Both the position numbers and the translations under genes were made by a program. The notes beneath the pieces were generated by a model that was given only the letters and a program-made list of their open reading frames with translations, made no database searches and was not told the DNA's origin. Source: Alphaproteobacteria bacterium (lineage in GTDB: Bacteria; Pseudomonadota; Alphaproteobacteria; Micavibrionales; Micavibrionaceae). From it: a stretch of 64,000 nt of DNA. Location of the stretch: positions 1-64,000 of the forward strand of contig JAGRKE010000011.1 in assembly GCA_020442385.1 (NCBI GenBank), read 5' to 3'. Each line of letters starts with the position of its first letter. Positions within the stretch are counted from its first letter, which is position 1. This document shows, in pieces, positions 16,212 through 24,272 of the stretch.

Positions 16212-17288
16212 ATGAACCATGTAAACCAGTCTTTGCCTGTGCAGGGACAAAAGAGATTTTTAAACACGCTTGAAGGCCATAAAAGCGATCGCATACCGCT
16301 TTGGTTTATGCGCCAGGCCGGACGCTACTTGCCTGAATATCGTGAGCTGCGGACAAAAAAAGGCAGCTTTCTGGATATGGCTTATGATCCCGACGCGGCG
16401 TGTGAGGTCACAATGCAGCCCATTCGGCGCTATCAGATGGATGCGGCGATTATCTTTTCCGATATTTTGGTGATTCCGCATGCGCTGGGTCAGCATTTGG
16501 AATTTGTTGCTGGTGAAGGGCCAAAGCTTGATCCTATCCACGATGGATCGGGTTTGAAAAATTTGGGCTATTCAAAGTTTTCGCAAACGCTAAACCCGGT
16601 TTATCAGGCCCTGAAAAATACCCGTGCGGCGCTCTCAAGCGAGGGATTTCATGATACGGCCCTGATCGGTTTTGCCGGTGCGCCATGGACCGTGGCGACT
16701 TACATGGTTGAGGGGGGCGGCAGTAAGGATTTCGCCCATGTGAAAAAATTCGCCTATTCCGATCCGGATAATTTCCAAGCGCTGATTGATCTTTTGGTTG
16801 AGGCCACATCGGCCTATTTGATTGAACAGGTGAATGCGGGCGCGGAAGCCCTGCAGATTTTCGACAGCTGGTCTGGCGCGCTCGATAGTGACGGGTTTAA
16901 ACGCTGGGTCATTCGTCCAGCGCAGCAAATTGTTAAAACGGTTAAAGACACTCATCCACACATTCCGATCATCGGATTCCCAAAAGGGGCCGGGCAGAGC
17001 TATCTGGCCTATGTCAGTGAAACGGGCGTGGATGCGGTTGGTCTGGATACAGCTGTAAACACAAAATGGGCGGCTTCTGCTCTGCAAAACCAGATGCCTG
17101 TGCAGGGTAATTTAGACCCGATCGCTTTGCTCGCTGGTGGGGATGCGATGAAAAGGGCGGCCGAGCGCATACTATCAGATTTATCTGCGGGGCCGTTTAT
17201 CTTTAACCTTGGCCATGGCATAAACAAGGACACGCCGCCCGAACACGTGGCGGAGCTGGTAGAGTTTGTCAGAGGATTTCAAAGATGA
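16212..17288 (+). CDS. hemE: Uroporphyrinogen decarboxylase
   Basis: Converts uroporphyrinogen III to coproporphyrinogen III in haem synthesis, cytosolic. The signature PLWFMRQAGRYLPEYR is at about residues 29-44, and GFAGAPWTVATYMVEG at about 148-163, with the catalytic aspartate in the FSDILVIP region. The ATG at 16212 gives 358 residues; an in-frame TTG 18 bases earlier is less likely because GAGAGATAAG before the ATG is a good ribosome site. The stop overlaps hemH in ATGA. In Caulobacter the hemE promoter lies in the origin; the same geometry is seen here. Confidence 0.97.
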   Translation: MNHVNQSLPVQGQKRFLNTLEGHKSDRIPLWFMRQAGRYLPEYRELRTKKGSFLDMAYDPDAACEVTMQPIRRYQMDAAIIFSDILVIPHALGQHLEFVAGEGPKLDPIHDGSGLKNLGYSKFSQTLNPVYQALKNTRAALSSEGFHDTALIGFAGAPWTVATYMVEGGGSKDFAHVKKFAYSDPDNFQALIDLLVEATSAYLIEQVNAGAEALQIFDSWSGALDSDGFKRWVIRPAQQIVKTVKDTHPHIPIIGFPKGAGQSYLAYVSETGVDAVGLDTAVNTKWAASALQNQMPVQGNLDPIALLAGGDAMKRAAERILSDLSAGPFIFNLGHGINKDTPPEHVAELVEFVRGFQR

Positions 17289-18355
17289 GCGAAAAAATTG
17301 CCGTTGTATTATTTAATCTCGGCGGACCGGATTCGCCCAATGCCATTCGCCCGTTCCTGATGAATTTCTTCATGGATAAAAATATTATCCGCCTGCCTGT
17401 TCCTTTTCGTTGCCTGCTGGCAAGTCTGATAGCCAATCGCCGATCCAAACGTGAAGCGGGCGAGAGTTACGGGGAGCTTGGCGGCGCATCTCCCCTGCTT
17501 GCCAATACGCAAGCGCAGGCCAAGGCGCTGGAGAAAGAACTGAAATCCAATCAATCAGCGGTTTTTAAAACGTTTGTTTGTATGCGCTATTGGCATCCGA
17601 TGAGTGCGCAAGTTGTGCGCGAGGTACGTGATTGGGGTGCGGATCGGATTATGATCCTGCCGCTTTACCCGCAATTCTCAACCACGACCACATGGTCCTC
17701 GCTGGGCGTTTGGGACAAGGCGATGTTTGAGGCCGGCTATAAACGCCCGACCAGCATGGTGTGCTGCTATCCGCGCAATAAAGGCTTTATCAAAGCCAGC
17801 GCGGACAATATCAAGGTGCAACTAAGTGCGGCCAAAAAAGCAGGCCACAAAGATGTGCGGGTTTTATTTTCTGCACATGGTTTGCCCGAGAGCGTGATCC
17901 GCGATGGCGATCCCTATCAATGGCAATGCGAAGAAACGGCGCGCGAGACGGTGAAAGCTCTGGGTTATAAAAATCTCGATTGGGCGATTTGTTATCAAAG
18001 CCGCGTCGGACGGCAAAAATGGATCGGGCCTAGTTTGGATGAAGAGCTTAAACGTGCGGCTCAAGACAAAAAGCCCGTGATCATTTTCCCGCATGCCTTC
18101 ACGCAGGAACATGTTGAAACGCTGGTTGAGCTGGATGTGGAATACAGGCATGTCGCGGATAAGCTAGGCATTCCCGGTTATTACCGCGCCCAAACGGTTG
18201 GCACGCATCCGGCCTTTATCAAGGGGCTGGCCACGCTGGTCAAAGACCATCTCAAGAAAACAGGCATAAAGGGCGAGGGCGCAAAATGCCTGTGCCCGAA
18301 ACAATTCGATCAATGCTGTATGCGCTACAGCAAAACAATCAAAAAGGCGGCCTAG
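17285..18355 (+). CDS. hemH: Ferrochelatase
   Basis: Inserts ferrous iron into a porphyrin to form haem at the inner membrane. The metal-binding histidine is in FSAHGLPESVI and the conserved glutamate region in PHAFTQEHVETL. Length 356. Four cysteines lie at 335, 337, 344 and 345 in the tail KCLCPKQFDQCCMRY; alphaproteobacterial ferrochelatases such as that of Caulobacter are known to bind a [2Fe-2S] cluster through C-terminal cysteines, so this one probably does too. Coupled to hemE by ATGA. Confidence 0.96.
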   Translation: MSEKIAVVLFNLGGPDSPNAIRPFLMNFFMDKNIIRLPVPFRCLLASLIANRRSKREAGESYGELGGASPLLANTQAQAKALEKELKSNQSAVFKTFVCMRYWHPMSAQVVREVRDWGADRIMILPLYPQFSTTTTWSSLGVWDKAMFEAGYKRPTSMVCCYPRNKGFIKASADNIKVQLSAAKKAGHKDVRVLFSAHGLPESVIRDGDPYQWQCEETARETVKALGYKNLDWAICYQSRVGRQKWIGPSLDEELKRAAQDKKPVIIFPHAFTQEHVETLVELDVEYRHVADKLGIPGYYRAQTVGTHPAFIKGLATLVKDHLKKTGIKGEGAKCLCPKQFDQCCMRYSKTIKKAA

Positions 18356-18358
18356 ATT

Positions 18359-18387
18359 TTGACAGACCAATATCTTTGATTTATGTA
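18359..18387 (+). promoter_or_regulatory. Putative promoter of the orphan gene between hemH and hemJ
   Basis: TTGACA at 18359-18364 and TATGTA at 18382-18387 with 17-base spacing. The perfect -35 sits immediately after the hemH stop, so the orphan and possibly hemJ can be transcribed independently of hemE. A TATAGT four bases further on would need a 21-base spacer. Confidence 0.4.
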
Positions 18388-18419
18388 TAGTGCTATATAA
18401 AAAATTTAGGAGAATATAA

Positions 18420-18833
18420 ATGTCAAATCTCTCAGAAGATGGAATTGCTGAAAAAAGTTTCGAGCTTTTAGAGCCACTTTCAAAAGACCCTGAATTTTTT
18501 GTTCATGCCCATGCCTATGGCGACGATGAAAGAGGGTATGATGTGCAGATTGTACAGGACCCTACAAAAGACAATTCAATTAAAAAACTTTTTGGGGAGG
18601 CGGCGGAAAATAATGTGAATACGTATCTGGCGTTTCAAAAACTCTTGGAAAAATTCAAGGGTGTTGCGAATATCAGAACCTCTCCTTTTTGCTATAACGA
18701 AAAAGTTGAAATTGAAAGCGCTCACATAAGCGCTATTTCCGAGTCTGCTGAAGACTATTTTATTGAAGAGTATACTGATATTGATTTTACAATTGATGAT
18801 ATCACTGAGCATAGCTCGATAATCTCTCCATAA
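18420..18833 (+). CDS. Orphan acidic protein between hemH and hemJ
   Basis: A 137-residue, strongly acidic soluble protein with no recognised family, preceded by AGGAG seven bases before its ATG. The chain ends in a run of Asp/Glu-rich, Ile-rich sequence. Codon use is A/T-rich compared with hemH and hemJ, and it has its own promoter-like sequence, so it looks like an insertion into the haem cluster. It stops two bases before the region of hemJ. Nothing in the sequence links it to haem, and no Cys/His ligand pattern is visible. Confidence 0.65.
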   Translation: MSNLSEDGIAEKSFELLEPLSKDPEFFVHAHAYGDDERGYDVQIVQDPTKDNSIKKLFGEAAENNVNTYLAFQKLLEKFKGVANIRTSPFCYNEKVEIESAHISAISESAEDYFIEEYTDIDFTIDDITEHSSIISP

Positions 18834-18837
18834 TGAC

Positions 18838-19284
18838 ATGCAAGAACTCCTCTCCCAAAATTATGAATGGCTGCGCGCGCTGCATATTATTTCGATTATC
18901 GCGTGGATGGCTGGCATGCTCTATTTGCCGCGTTTATTTGTTTATCATGCAGAGGCGAAGAAGGGTTCGGACAAAGCCGAAACCTTCAAGGTGATGGAGC
19001 GCCGCCTGCTCAAGGTTATTATGAACCCGGCCTTTGTTGCGGCATGGCTGTTTGGTGGACTGATGCTCTGGGCGAACCCGGCTTTGCTCAGTGCGCCGTG
19101 GATGCATGTGAAGCTGACCGCTATCGTTTTAATGACCGGCTTGCATCACGTGTTTGCCAAATGGGTGAAGGTTTTTGCCGCCGATCAGAACACGCGCGCT
19201 GCCAAGTTTTACCGTATAATGAACGAAGTGCCGACCGCGCTGATGATCATCATTGTTATTATGGCCGTCGCGCAGCCGTTTTAG
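18838..19284 (+). CDS. hemJ: HemJ, protoporphyrinogen IX oxidase
   Basis: Oxygen-dependent-type oxidation of protoporphyrinogen IX to protoporphyrin IX by the membrane HemJ family (formerly UPF0093), which replaces HemG/HemY in many alphaproteobacteria. Four membrane helices are apparent in 148 residues. The N-terminal LRALHIISIIAWMAGMLYLP carries the conserved histidine (His16) known to ligate haem in the family, and a conserved lysine is in WMHVKLT. The ATG at 18838 lies four bases after the preceding stop. It follows hemE and hemH, giving the last steps of haem synthesis in one block. Confidence 0.94.
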   Translation: MQELLSQNYEWLRALHIISIIAWMAGMLYLPRLFVYHAEAKKGSDKAETFKVMERRLLKVIMNPAFVAAWLFGGLMLWANPALLSAPWMHVKLTAIVLMTGLHHVFAKWVKVFAADQNTRAAKFYRIMNEVPTALMIIIVIMAVAQPF

Positions 19285-19331
19285 CCGCTAAGAGAAACTT
19301 TAGGATTTCGCTTTACAATAAACATAAAGAG

Positions 19332-19360
19332 TTGACTCACCTTATACATTTGGGTATATG
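19332..19360 (+). promoter_or_regulatory. Promoter upstream of rho
   Basis: TTGACT (19332-19337), a 17-base spacer, and TATATG (19355-19360) form a near-consensus sigma-70-type promoter. It would give rho a leader of about 185 bases, as expected for a gene that controls its own transcription by attenuation. Confidence 0.55.
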
Positions 19361-19411
19361 TGGGACGTCTTTAGGAAAAATCCACAAACATTTAGAGTAG
19401 ATTTTTTAGGT

Positions 19412-19425
19412 GCCGCGCGTGCGGC
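19412..19425 (+). other. Hairpin in the rho leader
   Basis: GCCGC (19412-19416) and GCGGC (19421-19425) around GCGT, followed by TTTGCTTG. It lies about 45 bases after the inferred transcript start and may be an attenuation element. Confidence 0.35.
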
Positions 19426-19550
19426 TTTGCTTGAAAAGCTTGGAGAACAATAGCTTTCGCAGTTTAAGAACGCAGAAAAAAGCAGATTTAAACACTCACA
19501 TCGCCATTATTCCCAAGATTTCGAATTTTTTACAAATATAAGAGTTTTTC

Positions 19551-20807
19551 ATGAACTTACAGGAACTGAAAACACGCTCCCCAGCCGAACTTTTAGCGTT
19601 CGCGGAAGAGCTTGATATCGAAAATTGCAACACGATGCGCAAACAGGACATGATGTTTGCGATCCTCAAACAGCTCGCCAGTCAGGATGTCTCAATCTCC
19701 GGCGTTGGCGTTTTAGAGGTTTTGCAGGACGGCTTTGGCTTCCTGCGCTCCCCGGAAGAAAATTACCTGCCCGGTCCCGATGATATTTATGTATCGCCCT
19801 CGCAAGTGCGCCGCTTTGGCCTGCGTACGGGCGATATTGTTGAGGGCGAGATCCGCGCCCCGAAAGATTCCGAGCGTTATTTCGCGTTGCTCAAGGTTGG
19901 CTCAATCAATGGTGAAGGGCCGGAAAAAGTCCGCCACCGTATTAACTTTGATAACCTCACACCGCTTTATCCTGAGCGTAAAATTAAGCTTGAGCTCGAT
20001 GATCCGACCAAGAAATGCTATGTGCAGCGTGTGATTGAGCTGACCTCGCCGATTGGTTTTGGTCAGCGCGCCTTGATCGTGGCGCCGCCGCGTACAGGTA
20101 AGACTGTGATGCTGCAAAATATTGCGCATTCCATCGCGACAAACCACCCGGATGCCTATCTGATCGTTCTTCTGATTGACGAACGTCCGGAAGAGGTGAC
20201 CGATATGGCCCGCTCCGTACGTGGGGAAGTGATTTCTTCAACCTTTGATGAGCCGGCCAGCCGCCACGTACAGGTGGCCGAAATGGTGATGGAGAAGGCC
20301 AAGCGCCTGGTTGAGCATAAACGCGACGTTGTTATTTTGCTCGATTCCATCACGCGTCTCGCGCGGGCGTACAACACAGTAGTACCCTCCTCTGGTAAAG
20401 TTTTGACCGGTGGTGTGGATGCCAACGCCCTGCAACGCCCGAAGCGTTTCTTCGGCGCCGCGCGTAATATTGAACAAGGCGGATCCCTGACCATTATCGC
20501 GACAGCCCTGATTGATACAGGCTCACGTATGGATGAGGTGATCTTCGAAGAATTTAAGGGCACAGGTAACTCTGAAATTGTTCTCGACCGCAAGATTTCT
20601 GATAAACGCGTCTTCCCGGCGATTGATATTCAAAAATCCGGCACGCGTAAGGAAGAGCTTTTGGTGGATAAGGACACGCTCCAGAAAATGTGGGTGCTGC
20701 GCCGTATTCTCAACCCGATGGGCACCGTCGATGCGGTTGAATTCCTGCTCGATAAGATGAAAACGTCCAAAACCAACGACGAATTCTTCCAATCTATGAA
20801 TCAATAA
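19551..20807 (+). CDS. rho: Transcription termination factor Rho
   Basis: Hexameric RNA-dependent ATPase that releases transcripts at Rho-dependent sites. The N-terminal helical and cold-shock-type RNA-binding domain (about residues 1-125, with [16 protein letters not shown] DGFGFLRSP and [16 protein letters not shown]) precedes the RecA-like motor: Walker [12 protein letters not shown], Walker [15 protein letters not shown]-loop [10 protein letters not shown] and the GTGNSE R-loop region. Length 418 is standard, without inserts. No other gene follows within 270 bases; an inverted repeat directly after the stop fits the end of the transcript. Confidence 0.98.
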   Translation: MNLQELKTRSPAELLAFAEELDIENCNTMRKQDMMFAILKQLASQDVSISGVGVLEVLQDGFGFLRSPEENYLPGPDDIYVSPSQVRRFGLRTGDIVEGEIRAPKDSERYFALLKVGSINGEGPEKVRHRINFDNLTPLYPERKIKLELDDPTKKCYVQRVIELTSPIGFGQRALIVAPPRTGKTVMLQNIAHSIATNHPDAYLIVLLIDERPEEVTDMARSVRGEVISSTFDEPASRHVQVAEMVMEKAKRLVEHKRDVVILLDSITRLARAYNTVVPSSGKVLTGGVDANALQRPKRFFGAARNIEQGGSLTIIATALIDTGSRMDEVIFEEFKGTGNSEIVLDRKISDKRVFPAIDIQKSGTRKEELLVDKDTLQKMWVLRRILNPMGTVDAVEFLLDKMKTSKTNDEFFQSMNQ

Positions 20808-21082
20808 ATTAATTACGCTTTAAAACCCTTCCGAGGCCGTGGGCGTTGGGAAGGGTTTGCGATTCCTGCCTTTTTTCTCTATTCATAAAATTAAAGACAA
20901 ATTATTCCCGTAATCGATTGAAATTCCACACAAAATCGAAACGATAATTGTTGCCCTGCGGCGTAGAATATGGTGGGATGGAGTTATAGGCTATAGAGTT
21001 ATGTAAAAATAAAAAGGCCGTTAGAGCCCACACTCAAGCCTCATAAAAAGAATAAAGTGCGTATGATTTAAGGGTCGGGTTA
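20808..21082. other. Intergenic region after rho
   Basis: The 275 bases contain the rho hairpin at the left end. The rest is AT-rich and should hold the promoter of the secreted orphan that follows; I see no convincing -35/-10 pair and no further ORF. Confidence 0.35.
20823..20858 (+). terminator. Inverted repeat after rho
   Basis: AAACCCTTCC (20823-20832) and GGAAGGGTTT (20849-20858) make a perfect ten-base stem with a G-rich 16-base loop. The T-run (20871-20876) begins 12 bases later, so it is not a textbook intrinsic terminator, but position and stem strength make it the likely 3' end. Confidence 0.6.
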
Positions 21083-21598
21083 ATGGGTGACTATATGAAT
21101 AACAAGAACCGTGCGGGTGGCAGACATGTTGTGTGTTTGTCGTTTCTGGCCGCGGTTCTTTTTTTATGCCCCGCCGCTCCTGCGCATGCTTTTACGTCTT
21201 TTCACGGGCAGATTGATGACTACAGCTCTGCCCCCGATACGGTTTCCGATAGTGCGCGCAAGGCGGCTATCGAAAAAGTTCCTTCCTCGCCTGTGGTGGA
21301 TTCTTGCCTTCCCCTGCTCAAATCCATTCATACCTCCTCAACATTCACCACGGATCGAACCCTGCGCACGGCAGGAAAATCGGCGTCTGCAGGCCTTATA
21401 TTTGGTGTACGCTTTGCCCTCTCGCCTACGCCTAAGGCCGATGCCACACGTTCAAAAGCCCGGTTTGGTTTTTGGCATCCTACTTCTACCGCAGCCGGTG
21501 GGCGCCCCGCTCTGGCGCTGCGCCGCTACCAGGATTGCCGCAGTGACCAAGCCTTTGACGCTTTGAACGCTTATATCAGTGGTAACAAAACGCCGTAA
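21083..21598 (+). CDS. Secreted orphan protein
   Basis: A 171-residue protein with a Sec signal peptide: basic start, hydrophobic core (about residues 16-30) and AHA cleavage site near residue 36. The mature part is Ser/Ala/Thr-rich with two cysteines (in VVDSCLPLL and RYQDCRS) that could form a disulphide, and it ends in a helix (DQAFDALNAYI). No family recognised. The start could also be the ATG at 21095. It is monocistronic: rho ends 275 bases before and a convergent hydrolase follows. Confidence 0.65.
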   Translation: MGDYMNNKNRAGGRHVVCLSFLAAVLFLCPAAPAHAFTSFHGQIDDYSSAPDTVSDSARKAAIEKVPSSPVVDSCLPLLKSIHTSSTFTTDRTLRTAGKSASAGLIFGVRFALSPTPKADATRSKARFGFWHPTSTAAGGRPALALRRYQDCRSDQAFDALNAYISGNKTP

Positions 21599-21620
21599 TT
21601 ATGTGTCCCTCGCGTCGCTG

Positions 21621-21654
21621 GTCGTCTCAAGAACCTTTTGGTTTTTGAGGCGGC
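21621..21654. terminator. Long hairpin between convergent genes
   Basis: CTCAAGAACC (21626-21635), loop TTTT, GGTTTTTGAG (21640-21649), extendable outwards to a 15-base stem when G-U pairs are allowed. It lies between the secreted orphan and the convergent hydrolase and could end both transcripts, although no clean T-run follows. Confidence 0.5.
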
Positions 21655-21677
21655 CACACGTTTTGGGGCTGTGAAAT

Positions 21678-22376
21678 TTATTTACTCAACGCTTTTTCCA
21701 AAAATTCCCGTGTACGCTCATTGGCCTCGCGCGCCGCGTCCGCGTTGTAATGCATGCCTTGCCCGCGCGCGAACGCATGGTTTACACCGGGATAGAAATG
21801 AATGGAGATATTGGGCTTGGGCATAAGGGCGAGCTTGATTTGCTCTTGCGCATCTTTAGGCACGAATTCATCTTCCTCCGCTACATGCATCAGCAAGGGC
21901 TTGGTGATGTTCCCGGCCATATCGGTCATCCCCTCAATCCCCACGCCGTAATAGGCGACGCTGGCGTCGATATCGCTCTCAGCCGCCATCAGATAGGCCA
22001 GCTTGCCGCCCAAGCAATAGCCGACACAGCCCGTTTTGCCGTTTGAGGCCTCAAAGCCGCGCATATATTCAAGCGTGCTTTTCAGGTCGGCTATCCCCAT
22101 CTCAACATCGAATTGTCCAAACAGGTCAAACGCGCGCTGTAGCTGTTCGGGCACGCTATCGACCAGCTCAATCCCCGGTTCGATGCGCCAGAATAAATCC
22201 GGGCACAGCGCCACATACCCGCGCGCGGCCATATCATCGCACTTATCGCGCATTTCCTGATTAATGCCGAAAATCTCTTGAATCATGATCACTACGGGCG
22301 CGGGCACTTTGTCTGGCAGGGCGATATAGGCTTTGAAAGGGCCGCCATCATGGGCGGGAATTTGGATCTCGGGCAT
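21678..22376 (-). CDS. Dienelactone hydrolase family protein
   Basis: Alpha/beta hydrolase of the carboxymethylenebutenolidase type, cytosolic, 232 residues. The triad is readable: Cys nucleophile in GYCLGG, Asp in VAEEDEFV and His in VNHAFARG. Classic members open dienelactones in chlorocatechol degradation; in bacteria without that pathway the substrate is unknown, and no catabolic neighbours are present here. A strong AAGGAG lies eight bases before the ATG. It is divergent from the DUF6489-like gene. Confidence 0.9.
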   Translation of the reverse strand: MPEIQIPAHDGGPFKAYIALPDKVPAPVVIMIQEIFGINQEMRDKCDDMAARGYVALCPDLFWRIEPGIELVDSVPEQLQRAFDLFGQFDVEMGIADLKSTLEYMRGFEASNGKTGCVGYCLGGKLAYLMAAESDIDASVAYYGVGIEGMTDMAGNITKPLLMHVAEEDEFVPKDAQEQIKLALMPKPNISIHFYPGVNHAFARGQGMHYNADAAREANERTREFLEKALSK

Positions 22377-22499
22377 ATGAAGTCTCCTTATTCGCGTGAA
22401 AGCGCACCTACGGTATCAGGGCGGTTTTGAATGCGCAATCCCGATGGACTTTTGTGTGCTTTTTGCCTAGGGTCGCTGAAGATCAAAGGAGAATCCGCT

Positions 22500-22769
22500 A
22501 TGAAAGTAAAATTCGATATTGAATGCACACCGCAGGAAGCGCGCCAGTTTTTCGGCCTGCCGAATGTGGAGCCGATGCAAGATGCGCTGATGAAAGAGCT
22601 GGAAGAGCGCATGCGCGAGAATATTAATTCCCTCGATCCTGATGTTATGCTCAAAACATGGCTGCCGGCCACGATTGAGGGCTGGGGCCAGGTTCAAAAG
22701 ATGTTTTGGGAGCAAATGGGCATGAATAACCCGATGCAGTCCACGGACAGTAAAAACACCAAGAAATAA
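22500..22769 (+). CDS. DUF6489-like small protein
   Basis: An 89-residue protein starting MKVKFDIECTPQEARQF, with AAAGGAG before the ATG; longer in-frame starts lack a ribosome site. The central FGLPNVEPMQDALMKELEERM and the GWGQVQKMFW segment match what I recall of the alphaproteobacterial family DUF6489. Function unknown; amphipathic helices and aromatic residues suggest self-association. The TAA is three bases from the mnmE start, so both are probably one transcript, an arrangement worth noting because the family has no assigned partner. Confidence 0.75.
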   Translation: MKVKFDIECTPQEARQFFGLPNVEPMQDALMKELEERMRENINSLDPDVMLKTWLPATIEGWGQVQKMFWEQMGMNNPMQSTDSKNTKK

Positions 22770-22772
22770 AGC

Positions 22773-24116
22773 ATGAGCACGCCTGTAGACGATACGATAT
22801 TTGCGTTAGCCACACCGAACGGTCGGTCTGGCATTGCGGTTGTGCGTGTCTCAGGGCCTGAGTCATGGAAATCCGCTAAGGCTCTGACGGGAAAAGATTT
22901 AATGGCGCGTACGTCACAGCTTTTGCCGCTGAAAAATCCGGCTGATGGATCGCTGATCGACCGTGCTTTGGTGCTGGGCTTTAAAAATCCAGCCAGTTTT
23001 ACGGGCGAGGATGTTGTCGAATATCATATTCATGGCGGGCGGGCGATTATTGACGAATTGCTGGGCGTTCTGGGGGCGCAGCCCGGTCACCGCATGGCTG
23101 AGGCTGGAGAGTTTACAAAACGCGCCTTTATGAACGGTAAAATGGATTTAACCGCCGCCGAAGCGATTGCCGATTTGGTTGATGCAGAAACGGCCGCACA
23201 AAAGGCACAGGCGCTCTCGCAAATGGGCGGGGTGCTCGCCACGCTCTATCAGGGCTGGACCGAGGAGCTGAAAACCTCGCTTGCGCATTTGGAGGCCGAT
23301 CTTGAATTCCCTGATGAGGATTTACCCGAAGGGATCGCGCCGCAGCTGCGCTCGGTTATCGAAGGTTTGAGCCAAAGCATTGCCGATCATTTGAATGATA
23401 ACCGCCGGGGGGAGCGATTGCGCGATGGTATACACGTCGCCGTCATCGGTGCGCCCAATGCGGGTAAATCCAGTTTGATTAACGCATTGGCGCAGCGCGA
23501 CGTGGCGATTGTTTCCGATATTGCCGGCACGACCCGTGATGTGATTGAAGTGCATCTCGATCTGGGCGGCTACCCGGTTATTCTGGCGGATACAGCCGGG
23601 CTGCGCCCCGATCAGATTGGCGAGGAGGGGCAGGATTTGATTGAATCCGAAGGCATTCGCCGCGCCCTTAAACGCGCGCAAGAGGCGGATATCAAGCTGC
23701 TGTTATTTGACGCGACAAGCGCGCAGCCCGATCCGCACACGCTGGACTTGCTGGATGTAAATGCGCTGGTGGCGGTGAATAAGATTGATGAGCAGGCGGC
23801 GCTGGAACTGCCGTGCCCGTCCCTGTTATTTTCCGCGAAAACGGGTGAGGGGCTTGAGGCATTGATCAAGGCGCTGACTGATAAGGTGGCGGAGCTGATC
23901 GGCTCTAGCGAAACCCCATCCCTAACCCGCCAGCGTCACCGCGCCGCGCTGGAGGCGTGTCATCAGGCGCTGGGCCGCGCTCTGGCCGCTGACCTGCCCG
24001 AACTAATGGCCGAAGATATGCGCCTTGCCATCCGCGCGCTGGGCCGCATTACCGGCAAGGTCGATGTCGAAGATTTGCTGGATGTGATCTTCAATGATTT
24101 TTGCATCGGGAAGTAA
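22773..24116 (+). CDS. mnmE: tRNA modification GTPase MnmE
   Basis: With MnmG it adds the carboxymethylaminomethyl group to U34 of certain tRNAs, using tetrahydrofolate, GTP and potassium. The N-terminal folate-binding domain (DTIFALATPNGRSGIAVVRVSG) is followed by helices and an inserted G domain: G1 GAPNAGKSS, G2 TTRDV, G3 DTAG, G4 NKID. The chain ends in the invariant CIGK motif, so it is complete at 447 residues. The gene lies directly upstream of mnmG and rsmG. Confidence 0.98.
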   Translation: MSTPVDDTIFALATPNGRSGIAVVRVSGPESWKSAKALTGKDLMARTSQLLPLKNPADGSLIDRALVLGFKNPASFTGEDVVEYHIHGGRAIIDELLGVLGAQPGHRMAEAGEFTKRAFMNGKMDLTAAEAIADLVDAETAAQKAQALSQMGGVLATLYQGWTEELKTSLAHLEADLEFPDEDLPEGIAPQLRSVIEGLSQSIADHLNDNRRGERLRDGIHVAVIGAPNAGKSSLINALAQRDVAIVSDIAGTTRDVIEVHLDLGGYPVILADTAGLRPDQIGEEGQDLIESEGIRRALKRAQEADIKLLLFDATSAQPDPHTLDLLDVNALVAVNKIDEQAALELPCPSLLFSAKTGEGLEALIKALTDKVAELIGSSETPSLTRQRHRAALEACHQALGRALAADLPELMAEDMRLAIRALGRITGKVDVEDLLDVIFNDFCIGK

Positions 24117-24192
24117 AGCCTAAATTTCCTAGCATTTCTGCCCGGCTTTGATGTATAAAGCCCGCCATAGATAAAAGCGTTCGTCAAAGCAG

Positions 24193-24272
24193 TTTATTGC
24201 TCTGGCAAGGCGCGAGGAGCGTTGCGTAGAAATAACTACGCGAGCGACGATGCAACGAAGTCAGAGAATAAA
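24193..24272. repeat. Imperfect 80-base palindromic element before mnmG
   Basis: Outer arms TTTATTGCTCTG (24193-24204) and CAGAGAATAAA (24262-24272) are inverted with one bulge; the centre has GCGTAG (24224-24229) and CTACGC (24236-24241) around AAATAA. The element ends exactly at the mnmG start codon. Form and composition resemble dispersed palindromic repeats of the REP/RPE kind, but only one copy was found here. Confidence 0.5.

Noticed and set aside
18867..19400. Alternative 177-codon frame over hemJ
   Set aside because: HemJ in the other frame has clear membrane helices and conserved histidine; this frame has shadow composition.
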